Shown piece after piece: positions 16,837 through 25,820 of a DNA stretch of 59,703 nt (its first letter is position 1; the number at the start of each line of letters is the position of its first letter). The position numbers and the translations under genes are program-made. Below the pieces are notes generated by a model. That model worked only from the letters and a program-made list of their open reading frames with translations. It was not told the DNA's origin and made no database searches. This stretch comes from Chloroflexota bacterium (GTDB taxonomy: Bacteria > Chloroflexota > Anaerolineae > Aggregatilineales > Phototrophicaceae), in NCBI GenBank assembly GCA_026706395.1, contig JAPOYU010000003.1:1-59703 (forward strand), read 5' to 3'.

Positions 16837-17364
16837 CTAAACATCGCCGCCGGAGAGGGTGTCGTCTTCGTGGAAGGTCCTTGCTCCGTCCGGTGTATAC
16901 GCCGTTACGGTGCGGCTTTCGGGATAGACCAGCCAGATGAGGCGCGTGCCGGCATTCAGTAGCTGCATGACTTTGAGACGGATATCGCCGGCGTTGTTAT
17001 TGGGTGAAATCACTTCGACAGCGAGGTCGGGTCCGATTTCGTACCAGGTGAAGTCCGGCGGATCTGGAATTCTTGAGTTGCTGACAAAGGCGATATCCAA
17101 GCCGCGAACGGTATCGCGCCCGCCGGCGTCGTGCTCCAGGATGAAGCCGGCATCACCGGAACTCACCTCGCCGAGGTCCTTCTCGTCGACATGACTGGCG
17201 ATCTTCATTGTCAACCGCGCTGCGACAATTCCGTGTATCCGGGTCGGCTTGGATGTCTCGATGAGTTCTCCTTCGACAAGTTCAATCACGCGATCGAGAT
17301 ATTCAGGCTGCTCCATCAACTCGAAGAATCGCTCGGCTGTTATGATTCGCTCGCTAACTTCCAT
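16837..17364 (-). CDS. Uma2-family protein, truncated at the C-terminus
   Basis: A 175-residue Uma2-family (restriction-endonuclease-like fold, formerly DUF820) protein. The PD-(D/E)XK-like core is visible: GLDIAFVSN, PDLAVEVISPNN and the Lys of RLKVMQLLNAG, followed by LIWLVYPESRTV. Members usually end with a segment such as LPGFSLKLSALF (as at 53443); this one stops at SGGDV, about a dozen residues early. The break lies 16 bases from the duplicated hydroxylase tail, suggesting the same rearrangement cut it. Function of Uma2 proteins is not established. Confidence 0.85.
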   Translation of the reverse strand: MEVSERIITAERFFELMEQPEYLDRVIELVEGELIETSKPTRIHGIVAARLTMKIASHVDEKDLGEVSSGDAGFILEHDAGGRDTVRGLDIAFVSNSRIPDPPDFTWYEIGPDLAVEVISPNNNAGDIRLKVMQLLNAGTRLIWLVYPESRTVTAYTPDGARTFHEDDTLSGGDV

Positions 17365-17403
17365 GTCTTGTCCGCACCTTTCAGCGCTTTTGCTGATGCG
17401 ATA

Positions 17404-17431
17404 ATTGTACGAGTCGCAAAGGCGAACTCAA
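17404..17431 (-). promoter_or_regulatory. Putative promoter of the Uma2 gene
   Basis: On the minus strand TTGAGT (17431-17426) and TACAAT (17409-17404) are 16 bases apart, placing the transcription start about 30 bases before the Uma2 ATG at 17364. It sits just upstream of the acyl-CoA synthetase stop codon. Confidence 0.45.
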
Positions 17432-17442
17432 AACGCTAGGAA

Positions 17443-18957
17443 TCAGGCGCAGAATTGGGCGCGCAGCTTGGCCTTTTGGATTTTGCCGAGGGCGTTGCGC
17501 GGGAAGTCATCGGTGACAAGCACGCGTCGCGGCGCTTTGTAGCCCGCCAGACGCTCGCGGCAGAAAGCGCAGATGGCCGCCTCGTCCACCGTTGCGCCGG
17601 CCTGGGGGATGATGACGGCGACGACTTGCTCGCCCCATTCTTCGTCGGGGCAGCCGATGACGGCGCAGGACGCCACGGCTGGATGCTCCATCAGCGCGAG
17701 CTCGACTTCCGGTGGGTAGACATTAAGGCCGCCGGTGATGATGAGGTCTTTGGCGCGTCCCTTGAGCGTGTAGTAGCCGTCCGGCTCGCGCAGGCCCATG
17801 TCGCCGGTGCGCAGCCAGCCATCGGGACTGAAAGCGGCGGCGGTTTTCTCCGGCTGGCGCCAGTAGCCTTGGAATACGTGCGCGCCTTTGATCTGCACTT
17901 CGCCGACCTCGCCATCGGGCAGGGGCGCCTCGGTTTCCGGGTCGACGATGCGGGCCGAGACGCCGGGCAGGGGCTTGCCCACCGAGCCGACGCGCCGCTC
18001 GCCCTGCAGCGGATTGGACAGGTTCATGCCGGTTTCGGTCATGCCATAGCGCTCGAGCAGCGCCACGTTGAAGGTCTCTTGGTAGCCGAAGAAGAGGTCA
18101 TCGGGCAGGCGGTCGGAGCCGGAGGTCATCAGGCGCATGTGGCTGAGGTCGATGCGTCCCCCGCTCGCCAGTTGATAGAGGCGGCGGTGCATGGTCGGGA
18201 CGCCCATGAAGACCGAAAAGCGCCGCGAGCGCAGCAAATCCAGGGCTTGAGCCGCGTCGAAGGCCGGGCAGAGGATGGCAGTCGCCCCGGCGTGCAGGGC
18301 GCCGTGGAGGGCGACGACCAGGCCGTGCACATGGAAGATGGGCAGGAGGTGCAGCAGCACATCGTCCGCGCGCCAGCCCCAGGCTTGGTGCAGGGCGCTG
18401 ATGTTGGCGGTCAGGTTGCCATGGCTGATCAGCGCGCCTTTGGGGCGGCTGGTGGTGCCGCTGGTGTAGAGCATCATGGCGGTCTGGTCGGGATCGCTGG
18501 GCAAGAGGTAGTCGCGCTCGGCTGAGTAATCCGGCAGCCAGTCCGCGCCGCTGTCGCCCGGTTTGTGGATATACGTGGTCTTTTGATGGTCGGGCAAGGC
18601 AGCGGTTATGGGATCGAGTTTGGCCTGATCTTCGGCATCGGCGATAAGCAGGCGGGCGGCGGAATCGGCCAGGAAGTAGCGCAGCTCGGAGGGCGGGTAG
18701 GCGGGATTGAGCGGCAGGAAGATCGCGCCGATTTGCATGGCGGCCAGATGAAAGGTGATGAAGGGCAGGCACTTGGGCAATTGCACGGCGACGCGATCGC
18801 CGGGTTCGATGCCCAGCGAGAGCAGGTATTCGGCGCTGCGATTGACCGACCGCGCCAGATCGCCGTAAGTGACGGGGGGACCGCCGATGAATTGCAGGGC
18901 GAGTTTATCGGGTTGATTGCGGCAGTGGTCTGCCAGGATGTCGAGGAACAGGGTCAT
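17443..18957 (-). CDS. Acyl-CoA synthetase, malonyl-CoA synthetase-like
   Basis: A 504-residue ANL-superfamily ligase that activates a carboxylic acid with ATP and CoA. The P-loop [11 protein letters not shown] lies near residue 165, the A5 motif is [16 protein letters not shown]7 is GWLRTGDMG, and the C-terminal catalytic lysine is in NALGKIQK. The text around [14 protein letters not shown] and SVGKPLPGV is closest to MatB/ACSF3 malonyl-CoA synthetases, so malonate or methylmalonate is a reasonable substrate guess. It could complement the malonate-semialdehyde chemistry at the right end of the window. ATG 18957; the upstream neighbour is glgX, separated by a repeat. Confidence 0.85.
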   Translation of the reverse strand: MTLFLDILADHCRNQPDKLALQFIGGPPVTYGDLARSVNRSAEYLLSLGIEPGDRVAVQLPKCLPFITFHLAAMQIGAIFLPLNPAYPPSELRYFLADSAARLLIADAEDQAKLDPITAALPDHQKTTYIHKPGDSGADWLPDYSAERDYLLPSDPDQTAMMLYTSGTTSRPKGALISHGNLTANISALHQAWGWRADDVLLHLLPIFHVHGLVVALHGALHAGATAILCPAFDAAQALDLLRSRRFSVFMGVPTMHRRLYQLASGGRIDLSHMRLMTSGSDRLPDDLFFGYQETFNVALLERYGMTETGMNLSNPLQGERRVGSVGKPLPGVSARIVDPETEAPLPDGEVGEVQIKGAHVFQGYWRQPEKTAAAFSPDGWLRTGDMGLREPDGYYTLKGRAKDLIITGGLNVYPPEVELALMEHPAVASCAVIGCPDEEWGEQVVAVIIPQAGATVDEAAICAFCRERLAGYKAPRRVLVTDDFPRNALGKIQKAKLRAQFCA

Positions 18958-18962
18958 TCTTT

Positions 18963-19045
18963 TGCCACCGAGTACACCGAGTTATTTAGAGGGCACAGAG
19001 ATTTTTTACCATAAAGGGCGCAAAGGCGCGAAGGTCACAAAGGTT
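18963..19045. repeat. CACAGAG-type dispersed repeat
   Basis: TGCCACCGAGTACACCGAG, GGGCACAGAGATTTTTT and GGCGCAAAGGCGCGAAGG follow one another. The same phrases recur near 21253, 29568, 41140, 41812, 47441, 51969 and 52044. Such sequence is common between genes in many environmental bacteria; it fills the gap between glgX and the ligase gene. Confidence 0.65.
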
Positions 19046-19062
19046 TTGCATGGTCGGCTGAA

Positions 19063-21168
19063 TTAGCGGGCGAGGAGGATGATGACCGAACGCTCGCGGA
19101 CGGGCAGCTCATGCTGGTCTGCAAGCAGGCGTTCTCGGCCAGGGGCGAAGCTGTCTTCGGGCGCGGGGGCGCCAGTATCGACGGACAGGCTCCAGGCGAG
19201 TTTGCCGGGGAGGCGGGGCAATTCGAAGATGGCGGCTTCCCAGTGGGCGTTCATGATGATGTAGATGAGGTCGGCCGGGGCCTCGCTATTGCGGCCGTTT
19301 GCGCCGCAGAAGAGGACGGCCAGCTGTCGGCTGTCGTGCGACCAGTCCGGCGCCCAGGGCTGTCGGCCGTGGTAGGAGACGCTGTCGCAGGTCAGGCCGC
19401 CGTTGCCGGTGGGTTCGGCGTGGAAACTCAGGAAGTCGCGCCGGCGGAGCACCGGGTTGGCGGCGCGGAAGCGAATGAGGTTGCGGACGAAGGTGAAGAG
19501 GGGCTTGTGCGTATTGAGCCGGTCCCAGTCGAAGTAATTGATGGGACCGTCGTGGCAGTAGCTGTTGTTGTTGCCGCCTTTGCTCTGGCCGGTTTCATCG
19601 CCCATGAAGAGCATGGGCAGGCCCTGGCTGACCATGAGCAGGCTGAGGAAGTTTTTCATCTGCCGCAGGCGCAGCTCATTGATGGCGGGATCGTCGGTAG
19701 GGCCTTCGACGCCGCAATTCCAGCTTAAGTTGGCGTCGTTGCCGTCACGATTGTCCTCGCCGTTGGCCAGGTTGTGCTTTTCGTTGTAGGAGACGAGATC
19801 GCGCAGCGTGAAGCCGTCGTGACAGGTGATGAAATTGACCGAGGCCCGCGGTCCGCGATCGCTGTAGATATCGGGCGAGCCCTGGATGCGGGCCGCCATC
19901 GCGCCGACCAGGCCCGGATCGCCCTTGACGAAGCGGCGCAGGTCATCACGATAGCGCCCGTTCCACTCGGCCCAGCGGCCGTAAGCGGGGAAGCTGCCCA
20001 CTTGATAGAGGCCGCCGGCGTCCCAGGCTTCGGCGATCAGCTTGGTATGGGCCAGGATGGGGTCGTAAGCCAGGACTTCGAGCAGGGGCGGGTTGGGATC
20101 GGGATTGCCTTGCGGGTCGCGGCCCATGCTGGCGGCGAGATCGAAGCGAAAGCCGTCGATATGGAACTCGCTGACCCAATAGCGCAGGCATTCGAGCAGG
20201 AGGACGCGCGCGATGGGGTGGTTGCAGTTGAAGGTGTTGCCGGTGCCGCTGAAATTGTGGTAGCTGCCGTCCGGCTTGAGCAGGTAGTAGATATTGTTGT
20301 CGATGCCGCGATAGGAGATGGTGGGTCCTTCTTCATTGCCCTCGGCGGTATGGTTCAGCACGACATCGAGCCAGACTTCAATGCCATGCGCATGGCAGGC
20401 TTTGACGAGCTGTTTCAGTTCCCGGGCCGGTTGGCCGCAGGCGGAGTAAGCGGCTTTTGGCGCGAAGAAACCGATGGGATTGTAGCCCCAGAAGTTCTGC
20501 AGGGGCGCGCCGGTTTCCGGGTCTTCGTTGTCGTTATCGAGCTCGTCAAATTCGAAGACGGGCATGAGCTCAATGCAGTTGACGCCGAGCTCGAGCAGGT
20601 AAGGGATCTTCTCGATGACGGCGGCGTAGGTGCCGGGGGCCTTGACATCGGCGGAGGGATGGGCGGTGAAGCCGCGGACGTGCATTTCGTAGATGACGAG
20701 GTCTTCCAGCGGGGTATTCAGTTGCTGGTCGCCCTCCCAGTCGAAGTCGTCGAGGCAGGGGCGGGCGCGGTAGGGGTAGATGCCGCTTCTGACCCCGGGG
20801 AGGCCCCAGCGCTCGAGGCCGCCGATGGCTTTGGCGTAGGGATCGAGGAGGATCTGCTGGGCGTCGAAGCGGTGGCCGGCCGGCGGGTCGTAGGGGCCGT
20901 CGAGGCGGAAGCCATATTCGATTTCGGCCGGGTCGAGGCCGATGACGGTCATGGCGTAGACATCGCCGGTGCGGAAGGAATCGAGAAAGGGGATTTCGAT
21001 GAGGGGCAGTTCCGCGCCTTTTTGGAAGAGGACGAGGCTGCATGAGGCGGCGTTGCAGGAAGAGATGGCGAAGTTGATGCCGTCAGGGACGACGGTGGCG
21101 CCGAAGGGGTGGGGCGTACCGGCGCGAAATTTGTAATCGCCCAGGGCATAGCTTGGGAAGATGGTCAT
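19063..21168 (-). CDS. glgX: Glycogen debranching enzyme GlgX
   Basis: A 701-residue GH13 isoamylase-type debranching enzyme that cuts alpha-1,6 branches of glycogen or limit dextrins. An N-terminal CBM48-like domain (about 15-130) precedes the catalytic barrel with D343 (nucleophile, GFRFDLA), E380 (acid/base, IAEAWDAGG) and a third Asp in FITCHDGFTLRDLVSYNEKHN. The calcium- and substrate-site segment ELMPVFEFDE is also present. The C-terminal beta domain ends in a short basic segment. ATG 21168. Divergent from the nucleoside importer. Length and motifs are normal, and no other glycogen genes are in the window. Confidence 0.93.
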   Translation of the reverse strand: MTIFPSYALGDYKFRAGTPHPFGATVVPDGINFAISSCNAASCSLVLFQKGAELPLIEIPFLDSFRTGDVYAMTVIGLDPAEIEYGFRLDGPYDPPAGHRFDAQQILLDPYAKAIGGLERWGLPGVRSGIYPYRARPCLDDFDWEGDQQLNTPLEDLVIYEMHVRGFTAHPSADVKAPGTYAAVIEKIPYLLELGVNCIELMPVFEFDELDNDNEDPETGAPLQNFWGYNPIGFFAPKAAYSACGQPARELKQLVKACHAHGIEVWLDVVLNHTAEGNEEGPTISYRGIDNNIYYLLKPDGSYHNFSGTGNTFNCNHPIARVLLLECLRYWVSEFHIDGFRFDLAASMGRDPQGNPDPNPPLLEVLAYDPILAHTKLIAEAWDAGGLYQVGSFPAYGRWAEWNGRYRDDLRRFVKGDPGLVGAMAARIQGSPDIYSDRGPRASVNFITCHDGFTLRDLVSYNEKHNLANGEDNRDGNDANLSWNCGVEGPTDDPAINELRLRQMKNFLSLLMVSQGLPMLFMGDETGQSKGGNNNSYCHDGPINYFDWDRLNTHKPLFTFVRNLIRFRAANPVLRRRDFLSFHAEPTGNGGLTCDSVSYHGRQPWAPDWSHDSRQLAVLFCGANGRNSEAPADLIYIIMNAHWEAAIFELPRLPGKLAWSLSVDTGAPAPEDSFAPGRERLLADQHELPVRERSVIILLAR

Positions 21169-21252
21169 TGCGCAGGCGGGAATAGAATGGTCTTCATAAT
21201 AATCATTATAGTCGACATTTGAGTTGAATTGAGACGGGGAATCGCTTCAAAC

Positions 21253-21320
21253 ATTTTTTGCCGCCGAGGGATTTGGCCACAGAGGCACAGAGAAGGCGGG
21301 CGACCGAATCGCCCCTACAG
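21253..21320. repeat. Dispersed repeats in the glgX/importer divergent gap
   Basis: A TTTTTTGCCGCCGAGGG...CCACAGAGGCACAGAG unit is followed by the palindrome GGGCGACCGAATCGCCCC (21298-21315) and CTACA. The palindrome recurs elsewhere as GGGCGA(N)TCGCCCCTACA. The remaining divergent gap (21169-21441) holds no gene; a GAATGGTCTTCATAATAATC AT-rich patch near 21185 may contain the glgX promoter. Confidence 0.6.
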
Positions 21321-21441
21321 ATTTGATAAGGATTTGGCGAATTGGAAAATCCACGGCATACTATATGCGCTGTGTGACATGGGGCGTCCTGCGCCTGTGC
21401 TGCATGGCGGAATTTGAACTCACTATTGAACTGAGTGTGTT

Positions 21442-22641
21442 GTGAACCGAGTCTCGCAAAGCGCCTGGGCGGCGCGGCTCAATCGTCTGGTTGATTTCTC
21501 GCCGGTGGTGATTGCGCTGCTGCTGGCGCTGTTGGTCGCCTCGATTTTGCTGGTGGCGTTGAGCGCGGACCCGCTGGCGGCGTATTCCGCCATGCTTGAG
21601 GGCGCGGTCGGCAGCGAGAACGCCCTGGCCGAGACTTTGGTCAAGGCGACGCCGATTCTTTTTGTGGGTATCGGCATCACGATCGCCTTCCGCGGCGGCA
21701 TGATCAATATCGGCGGCGAGGGGCAGATGATCGCAGGGGCATTGGCCGGCGTAACGGTCGCCCTGGTCTTGGGTGAAGCGCGGATCCCGGCCGAGCTGGC
21801 GAAAGAGCGCGGCGCCTTCGATTTGATCATTGTGGCGTGTTCGCTGCTGGGCGGCTTTCTGATGGGCGCGCTATATGGCGGGTTGGCCGGGTTCCTCAAG
21901 GCTTATTTTGACGTGAACGAGATCTTGAGCACGATCATGCTCAATCAGATCGCGGTGCAGATGATGAACTTCCTGCTCAATGGCATCTTGCTGGATCCGG
22001 CGGAGGCGGGTTTCAACAACATTCCCAAGACGGCGCGTTTGGTTACGGCGGCGCAATTGCCGAGGTTGTCGCTGCCGCTTGGCGATCCCTGGCTCTTCGC
22101 GCGGACGCGTTTGCATTGGGGTTTGATCATCGCGATTGTATTGGCGGTCATCATATATATATTTCTGTGGCGCACATCGCTGGGCTATCGCATTCGCGCG
22201 GTGGGCCAGAATCAGCGGGCGTCGAGTTTCGCCGGCATCAACGTGAAGCGGCAGATGATGTTTTCGATGTTTTTGGCGGGCGGTTTCGCCGGTTTGGCGG
22301 GCGTGGTGCAGGTATTGGGCTTGCAGTATCGCTTGCAGACGGACGGCTCGCCGGCGGGCTTCACCGGGTCGGCCGGCTTCAATGGGATTGTGGCGGCGCT
22401 GTTCGGCGGGCTGAACCCGATCGGGGCGATCCCGGCTTCGGCTTTCTTCGGCGGTTTGCTGGTCGGGGCGCAGAAGATGCAGCGGGAGTTGGGCGTGCCG
22501 GCATCCTTGATCACGGCGGTGAACGGCTTGGTTGTGGTCTTCGTCGTCAGCAGCGAGATCTTCATCCTGCAGCGCAGCAAACGGCGCGTAAGCGTTGCGG
22601 AAGAACCCGACGAGAACGAAGCGGCGGAGGATGACGGCTGA
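21442..22641 (+). CDS. Nucleoside ABC transporter permease (first subunit)
   Basis: A 399-residue BPD_transp_2-type permease with about nine membrane helices, of the kind that works with Bmp-family binding proteins to import nucleosides (YufP/NupB type). The conserved cytoplasmic segment GYRIRAVGQNQRASSFAGIN lies near residue 252. The GTG at 21442 was chosen because it directly precedes the cytoplasmic N-terminus. A soluble loop containing KERGAF (near 110) and an acidic C-terminus are visible. The stop overlaps the next start by one base, typical of this operon type. Confidence 0.9.
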   Translation: MNRVSQSAWAARLNRLVDFSPVVIALLLALLVASILLVALSADPLAAYSAMLEGAVGSENALAETLVKATPILFVGIGITIAFRGGMINIGGEGQMIAGALAGVTVALVLGEARIPAELAKERGAFDLIIVACSLLGGFLMGALYGGLAGFLKAYFDVNEILSTIMLNQIAVQMMNFLLNGILLDPAEAGFNNIPKTARLVTAAQLPRLSLPLGDPWLFARTRLHWGLIIAIVLAVIIYIFLWRTSLGYRIRAVGQNQRASSFAGINVKRQMMFSMFLAGGFAGLAGVVQVLGLQYRLQTDGSPAGFTGSAGFNGIVAALFGGLNPIGAIPASAFFGGLLVGAQKMQRELGVPASLITAVNGLVVVFVVSSEIFILQRSKRRVSVAEEPDENEAAEDDG

Positions 22642-23591
22642 TGGGGCTGGATGACATTTTCACCGCCAGCGTCTTCGCCTCGGCGATTCGGCTGGCGACG
22701 CCCTATATCTTCGCGGCGCTGGGCGAGACTTTCGCGCAACGCAGCGGGGTGCTGAACCTGGGCGTCGACGGCATGATGCTGATGGGCGCCTTCGGTGGAT
22801 TCTACGCCGTGTTCTCCGCGCAGCAGGCCGGTTCGATGAGCGAGCCGGTGAGCTTGCTCTGGGGGGTGCTGATTGCGTTGATCATCGGCGGTCTGATGGG
22901 TTTGGCGATGGCTTTTGTCAGCGTGACCTTGAAAGCCAAGCAGGGCATCAGCGGCATCGGCGTCTATCTCTTCGGCTTGGGTTTGAGCGAGCTGCTGTTT
23001 CAGCAGTGGGTTGGCACGCCCAAGTCGGTGAGGGGCTTCCCGCGGATTGAGTTCCCGGTTTTGACCGACCTGCCGATCCTGGGCGAGATCTTGTTCAATC
23101 ACAATCTGCTGGTCTATGTGGCTTTCGCCTTGGTGCCGATTTCGGCCTATGTGCTGAACAATACGACTTTCGGCTTGATGATCCGTGCTGTCGGGCAGAA
23201 CCCGGAAGCGGCCGATGCCATGGGCGTGAGCGTGGCGCGGGTGCGTTATGCCACGACGACGATAGGCGGGATGTTGGCCGGTTTGGCCGGGGCGTCGCTG
23301 TCGATCGCGCTGATCAACCTGTTCCAGCAGAATCTGACGGCGGGGCAGGGTTTCATCGCGGTGGCGCTGGTGTATTTCGGCGGCTGGCGGCCCTGGGCGG
23401 TGGCGGCCGGCGCGATGCTCTTCAGTTTCGTGAATGCGCTGCAATTGCAGATCAAGGTGATCGGCGCGGATATACCGTCGGAGTTTGCGGTGATGGCGCC
23501 TTATGTGATCACGATCATCGCGCTGGTTTTCGCCAGCAAGCGGCAGGAGCAGCCGACGGCGCTGACGCGGCCTTACGAGCGCGGGGAATAG
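22641..23591 (+). CDS. Nucleoside ABC transporter permease (second subunit)
   Basis: A 316-residue partner permease (YufQ/NupC type) with about eight helices. LAQRSGVLNLG-like text (FAQRSGVLNLGVDGMMLMGA, residues 30-49) is the family hallmark, and GLMIRAVGQNPEAADAMGVSV is the coupling helix region that contacts the ATPase. It overlaps the first permease by one base (TGATG). The two permeases would form the membrane pore together. Confidence 0.92.
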   Translation: MGLDDIFTASVFASAIRLATPYIFAALGETFAQRSGVLNLGVDGMMLMGAFGGFYAVFSAQQAGSMSEPVSLLWGVLIALIIGGLMGLAMAFVSVTLKAKQGISGIGVYLFGLGLSELLFQQWVGTPKSVRGFPRIEFPVLTDLPILGEILFNHNLLVYVAFALVPISAYVLNNTTFGLMIRAVGQNPEAADAMGVSVARVRYATTTIGGMLAGLAGASLSIALINLFQQNLTAGQGFIAVALVYFGGWRPWAVAAGAMLFSFVNALQLQIKVIGADIPSEFAVMAPYVITIIALVFASKRQEQPTALTRPYERGE

Positions 23592-23648
23592 GATGTGCTC
23601 AGCAAAACTGTGTTTTGGAAATAATGGTTTTGATGTGAAGGAGACATC

Positions 23649-24677
23649 ATGAAAAAGATATTCATAGTCGGTATGTTAATTGTCGGTATGTTAACCGGCG
23701 TCGTTTCGCAGGCGCATGATGACGTATTCCGCATTGCGGCTTTGATGCCGAGCGCTACCAATGACCTTGCCTTCAGCCAGAGCATGTATGACGCGCTGGT
23801 GGCGATTCAAGCGGAACTTGGTGAAGAGGCTTTTGAGTTCACCGTTCAGGACAGCACGTATATCGTGGATGACGCCGCCGTCGCGTTGCGTGACTGGGCC
23901 GCCTCTGGCGATTTTCAACTGGTGATCGCGCATGGCTCTCAATACGGACCCATTGTGGAGGAACTGGCCGCTGAATTCACCGATGTGTCCTTCGCCTGGG
24001 GCACGCGGCAAGACACCTTCGGCATGGACAACGTGTACAGTTATGCCGCCGCTTCTGACCAAGGCGGGTACTTCAATGGCGTTCTGGCGGCGCACCTCAC
24101 CGAGACCGGCGTGGTGGGCTTGGTCGGACCGATTGAAGTCGGCGATGGCAAATTGTATGCCGATGGCTTCGCCAACGGGGTCGCTTCCGTCGATGAAGAT
24201 ATCGAGGTGAACATTGTATTCATCGGATCCTTCAGCGATGTCCCGCTGGCGACCGAAGCGGCCGAAACGCATATCGCAAACGGAGCGGACGTCTTGACCG
24301 GCACAGCCCAGATGGTTGTCGGACCTATCGCCGTCGCCGTGGCCAATGATGTGCTTTGGTTCGGTTCTGATGCCAGCCAGGATGATCTATCCGAGGACAT
24401 CGGCGTTGCCTTCCAGATTTACAAGTGGGATATCCTTTTGCTGGACATGATCAGCAAGATCCAGGAAGGCATTTTGGGCGGCGAATATTATAAGCTGACG
24501 CTCGAAAACGAAGGACTCGTAATGGAATATGACAAGGACTTCGAAATCAGCGACGAATTGATGGCGATTGCGGATGAGACCATCGCTGGCATCGTCTCGG
24601 GCGATATCGCGCCGATCCCGGAGATGATGGAAGAGGAAATGGCTGAAGAAGAGGATGATGAAGGCAGTGATGGCTAG
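23649..24677 (+). CDS. BMP-family nucleoside-binding protein, copy 1
   Basis: A 342-residue periplasmic or extracytoplasmic binding protein of the Bmp/PnrA family. Residues 1-22 form a signal peptide ending near VVSQA-HDD; no lipobox cysteine is present, unlike most Bmp lipoproteins. The domain begins RIAALMPSATNDLAFSQSMY and contains the VGPIEVGDGKLYADGF and ANGADVLTGTAQM segments of the ligand cleft. The C-terminus carries an acidic run rich in Glu and Met (MMEEEMAEEEDDE). AAGGAGA at about 23637 precedes the ATG. It is one of two tandem copies. Confidence 0.88.
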   Translation: MKKIFIVGMLIVGMLTGVVSQAHDDVFRIAALMPSATNDLAFSQSMYDALVAIQAELGEEAFEFTVQDSTYIVDDAAVALRDWAASGDFQLVIAHGSQYGPIVEELAAEFTDVSFAWGTRQDTFGMDNVYSYAAASDQGGYFNGVLAAHLTETGVVGLVGPIEVGDGKLYADGFANGVASVDEDIEVNIVFIGSFSDVPLATEAAETHIANGADVLTGTAQMVVGPIAVAVANDVLWFGSDASQDDLSEDIGVAFQIYKWDILLLDMISKIQEGILGGEYYKLTLENEGLVMEYDKDFEISDELMAIADETIAGIVSGDIAPIPEMMEEEMAEEEDDEGSDG

Positions 24678-24719
24678 GTCTTGGCGGGCGGGAGCCGAAG
24701 ACACGCGATTGTTTATTCT

Positions 24720-24735
24720 CGGGCGGTGTCGCCCG
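24720..24735 (+). promoter_or_regulatory. Hairpin between the two binding-protein genes
   Basis: CGGGCG-GTGT-CGCCCG forms a perfect six-base stem with a four-base loop in the 95-base gap between the tandem BMP genes. No U-run follows, so it is more likely an mRNA-stabilising or attenuating hairpin than a strong terminator. Confidence 0.5.
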
Positions 24736-24772
24736 GTATAAAGCCAAGTATCCATTAAAGGAGAGAAGACCC

Positions 24773-25660
24773 ATGAAGAAAGCACTACTGCTTACCCTGA
24801 TTGTCGCCCTGTTCATCGGGGTGATGCCGACCATGGCGCAAGACGTCTTTCGTGTTGCGGCGGTTGCGCCCAGCGCGACCAACGACCTCGCTTTCAGCCA
24901 GAGCATTTATGACGGCTTGATGGCCATTCAAGCGGAAATGGGTGAGGACGCCTTCCAGTTCGATTTCCAGGACGGCACCTTTATCGTCGATGACGCGGCT
25001 GTCGCCTTGCGCGAATGGGCGGCGTCGGGCAACTACAATCTGGTGATCGCCCATGGCTCGCAGTTCGGCTCAGTCGTCGAAGAACTGGCGGCGGAATTCC
25101 CCGAAGTCAGCTTCGCCTGGGGCACGGACGAGAACACCTTCGGCCTGGACAACGTGTTCGCCTACACGGCGGCCTCCGATGAAGGCGGCTTCGTCAACGG
25201 CGTGATCGCGGGTTTGATGACGGAATCGAACGTCATCGGCGTTGTTGGTCCGATCGAAGTGGGCGATGCCAAGCTCTATGTCGATGGCTTCGTGGCGGGT
25301 GTCGGCGCGTCCAACCCGGATGCAACGGTCAACGTCGTGTACATCCAGTCCTTCAGCGATGTCCCGCTGGCGACCGAGGCGGCCGAAACCCATATCGCCA
25401 ATGGCGCCGATATCCTGACCGGTACGGCGCAGATGGTCGTTGGCGCCATCGCCGTCGGCATTGAGAACGGCGCGCGCTGGTTCGGCACGCAATCCAGCCA
25501 GGCCGAGCTTGCCGGCGACTCCGCCGTCGCCTTCCAGATTTACAAGTGGGAGGTCATCCTGGCCGACATGATCAACCATATCCAGATGGGCGTGCTCGGC
25601 GGCGAGTCTTACGTTTTGACGCTGGCGAATGGCGGTTTGGTCATGGAGTTCGCGGGTTAG
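24773..25660 (+). CDS. BMP-family nucleoside-binding protein, copy 2 (short C-terminus)
   Basis: A 295-residue paralogue of the preceding gene, starting after AAGGAGAGAAG. Signal peptide residues 1-21 end near TMAQ-DVF, again without a lipobox. Long stretches match copy 1 (FSDVPLATEAAETHIANGAD, then TGTAQMVVG). It stops at NGGLVMEFAG, about 40 residues before the end of copy 1, so the last helix of the fold is missing or replaced. Whether it is a functional variant with other ligand preference or a decaying copy cannot be told, but the open frame is otherwise clean. Confidence 0.87.
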   Translation: MKKALLLTLIVALFIGVMPTMAQDVFRVAAVAPSATNDLAFSQSIYDGLMAIQAEMGEDAFQFDFQDGTFIVDDAAVALREWAASGNYNLVIAHGSQFGSVVEELAAEFPEVSFAWGTDENTFGLDNVFAYTAASDEGGFVNGVIAGLMTESNVIGVVGPIEVGDAKLYVDGFVAGVGASNPDATVNVVYIQSFSDVPLATEAAETHIANGADILTGTAQMVVGAIAVGIENGARWFGTQSSQAELAGDSAVAFQIYKWEVILADMINHIQMGVLGGESYVLTLANGGLVMEFAG

Positions 25661-25688
25661 ATCGACGCCATAAGTAATTCAGTCAATC

Positions 25689-25711
25689 GGGGCGATCGTC
25701 CGGGTCGCCCC
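25689..25711. terminator. GGGGCGA...TCGCCCC hairpin after the second binding protein
   Basis: A seven-base perfect stem with a nine-base loop (GGGGCGA 25689-25695, TCGCCCC 25705-25711) lies 28 bases after the stop of BMP copy 2. No T-run follows. It may reduce read-through to the ATPase gene or stabilise the upstream message; it also belongs to the wider GGGCGA/TCGCCC repeat family. Confidence 0.45.
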
Positions 25712-25731
25712 GCGTTAGAGGCTTAGATTAT

Positions 25732-25799
25732 GATGGGCGATTCACAGGGGCGCGTAGACACCGACCGCCGACATAGTCCGTCAATCGCCCCTGCATCCT
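25732..25799. repeat. GGGCGATTCACAGG repeat fragment
   Basis: GGGCGATTCACAGGGGCGCG and, further on, GTCAATCGCCCCTGCA frame an insertion containing GCGCGTAGACAC, the inverse of the GTGTCTACGCGC unit seen at 6312 and 13184. It lies in the gap before the ATPase gene. Confidence 0.5.
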
Positions 25800-25820
25800 T
25801 AGCTATGTTGAGAGGGTAAG

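Noticed and set aside
18963..19045. Considered the CACAGAG repeats as a CRISPR array.
   Set aside because: Units are irregular, spacers are absent or of variable length, and copies are scattered between unrelated genes.
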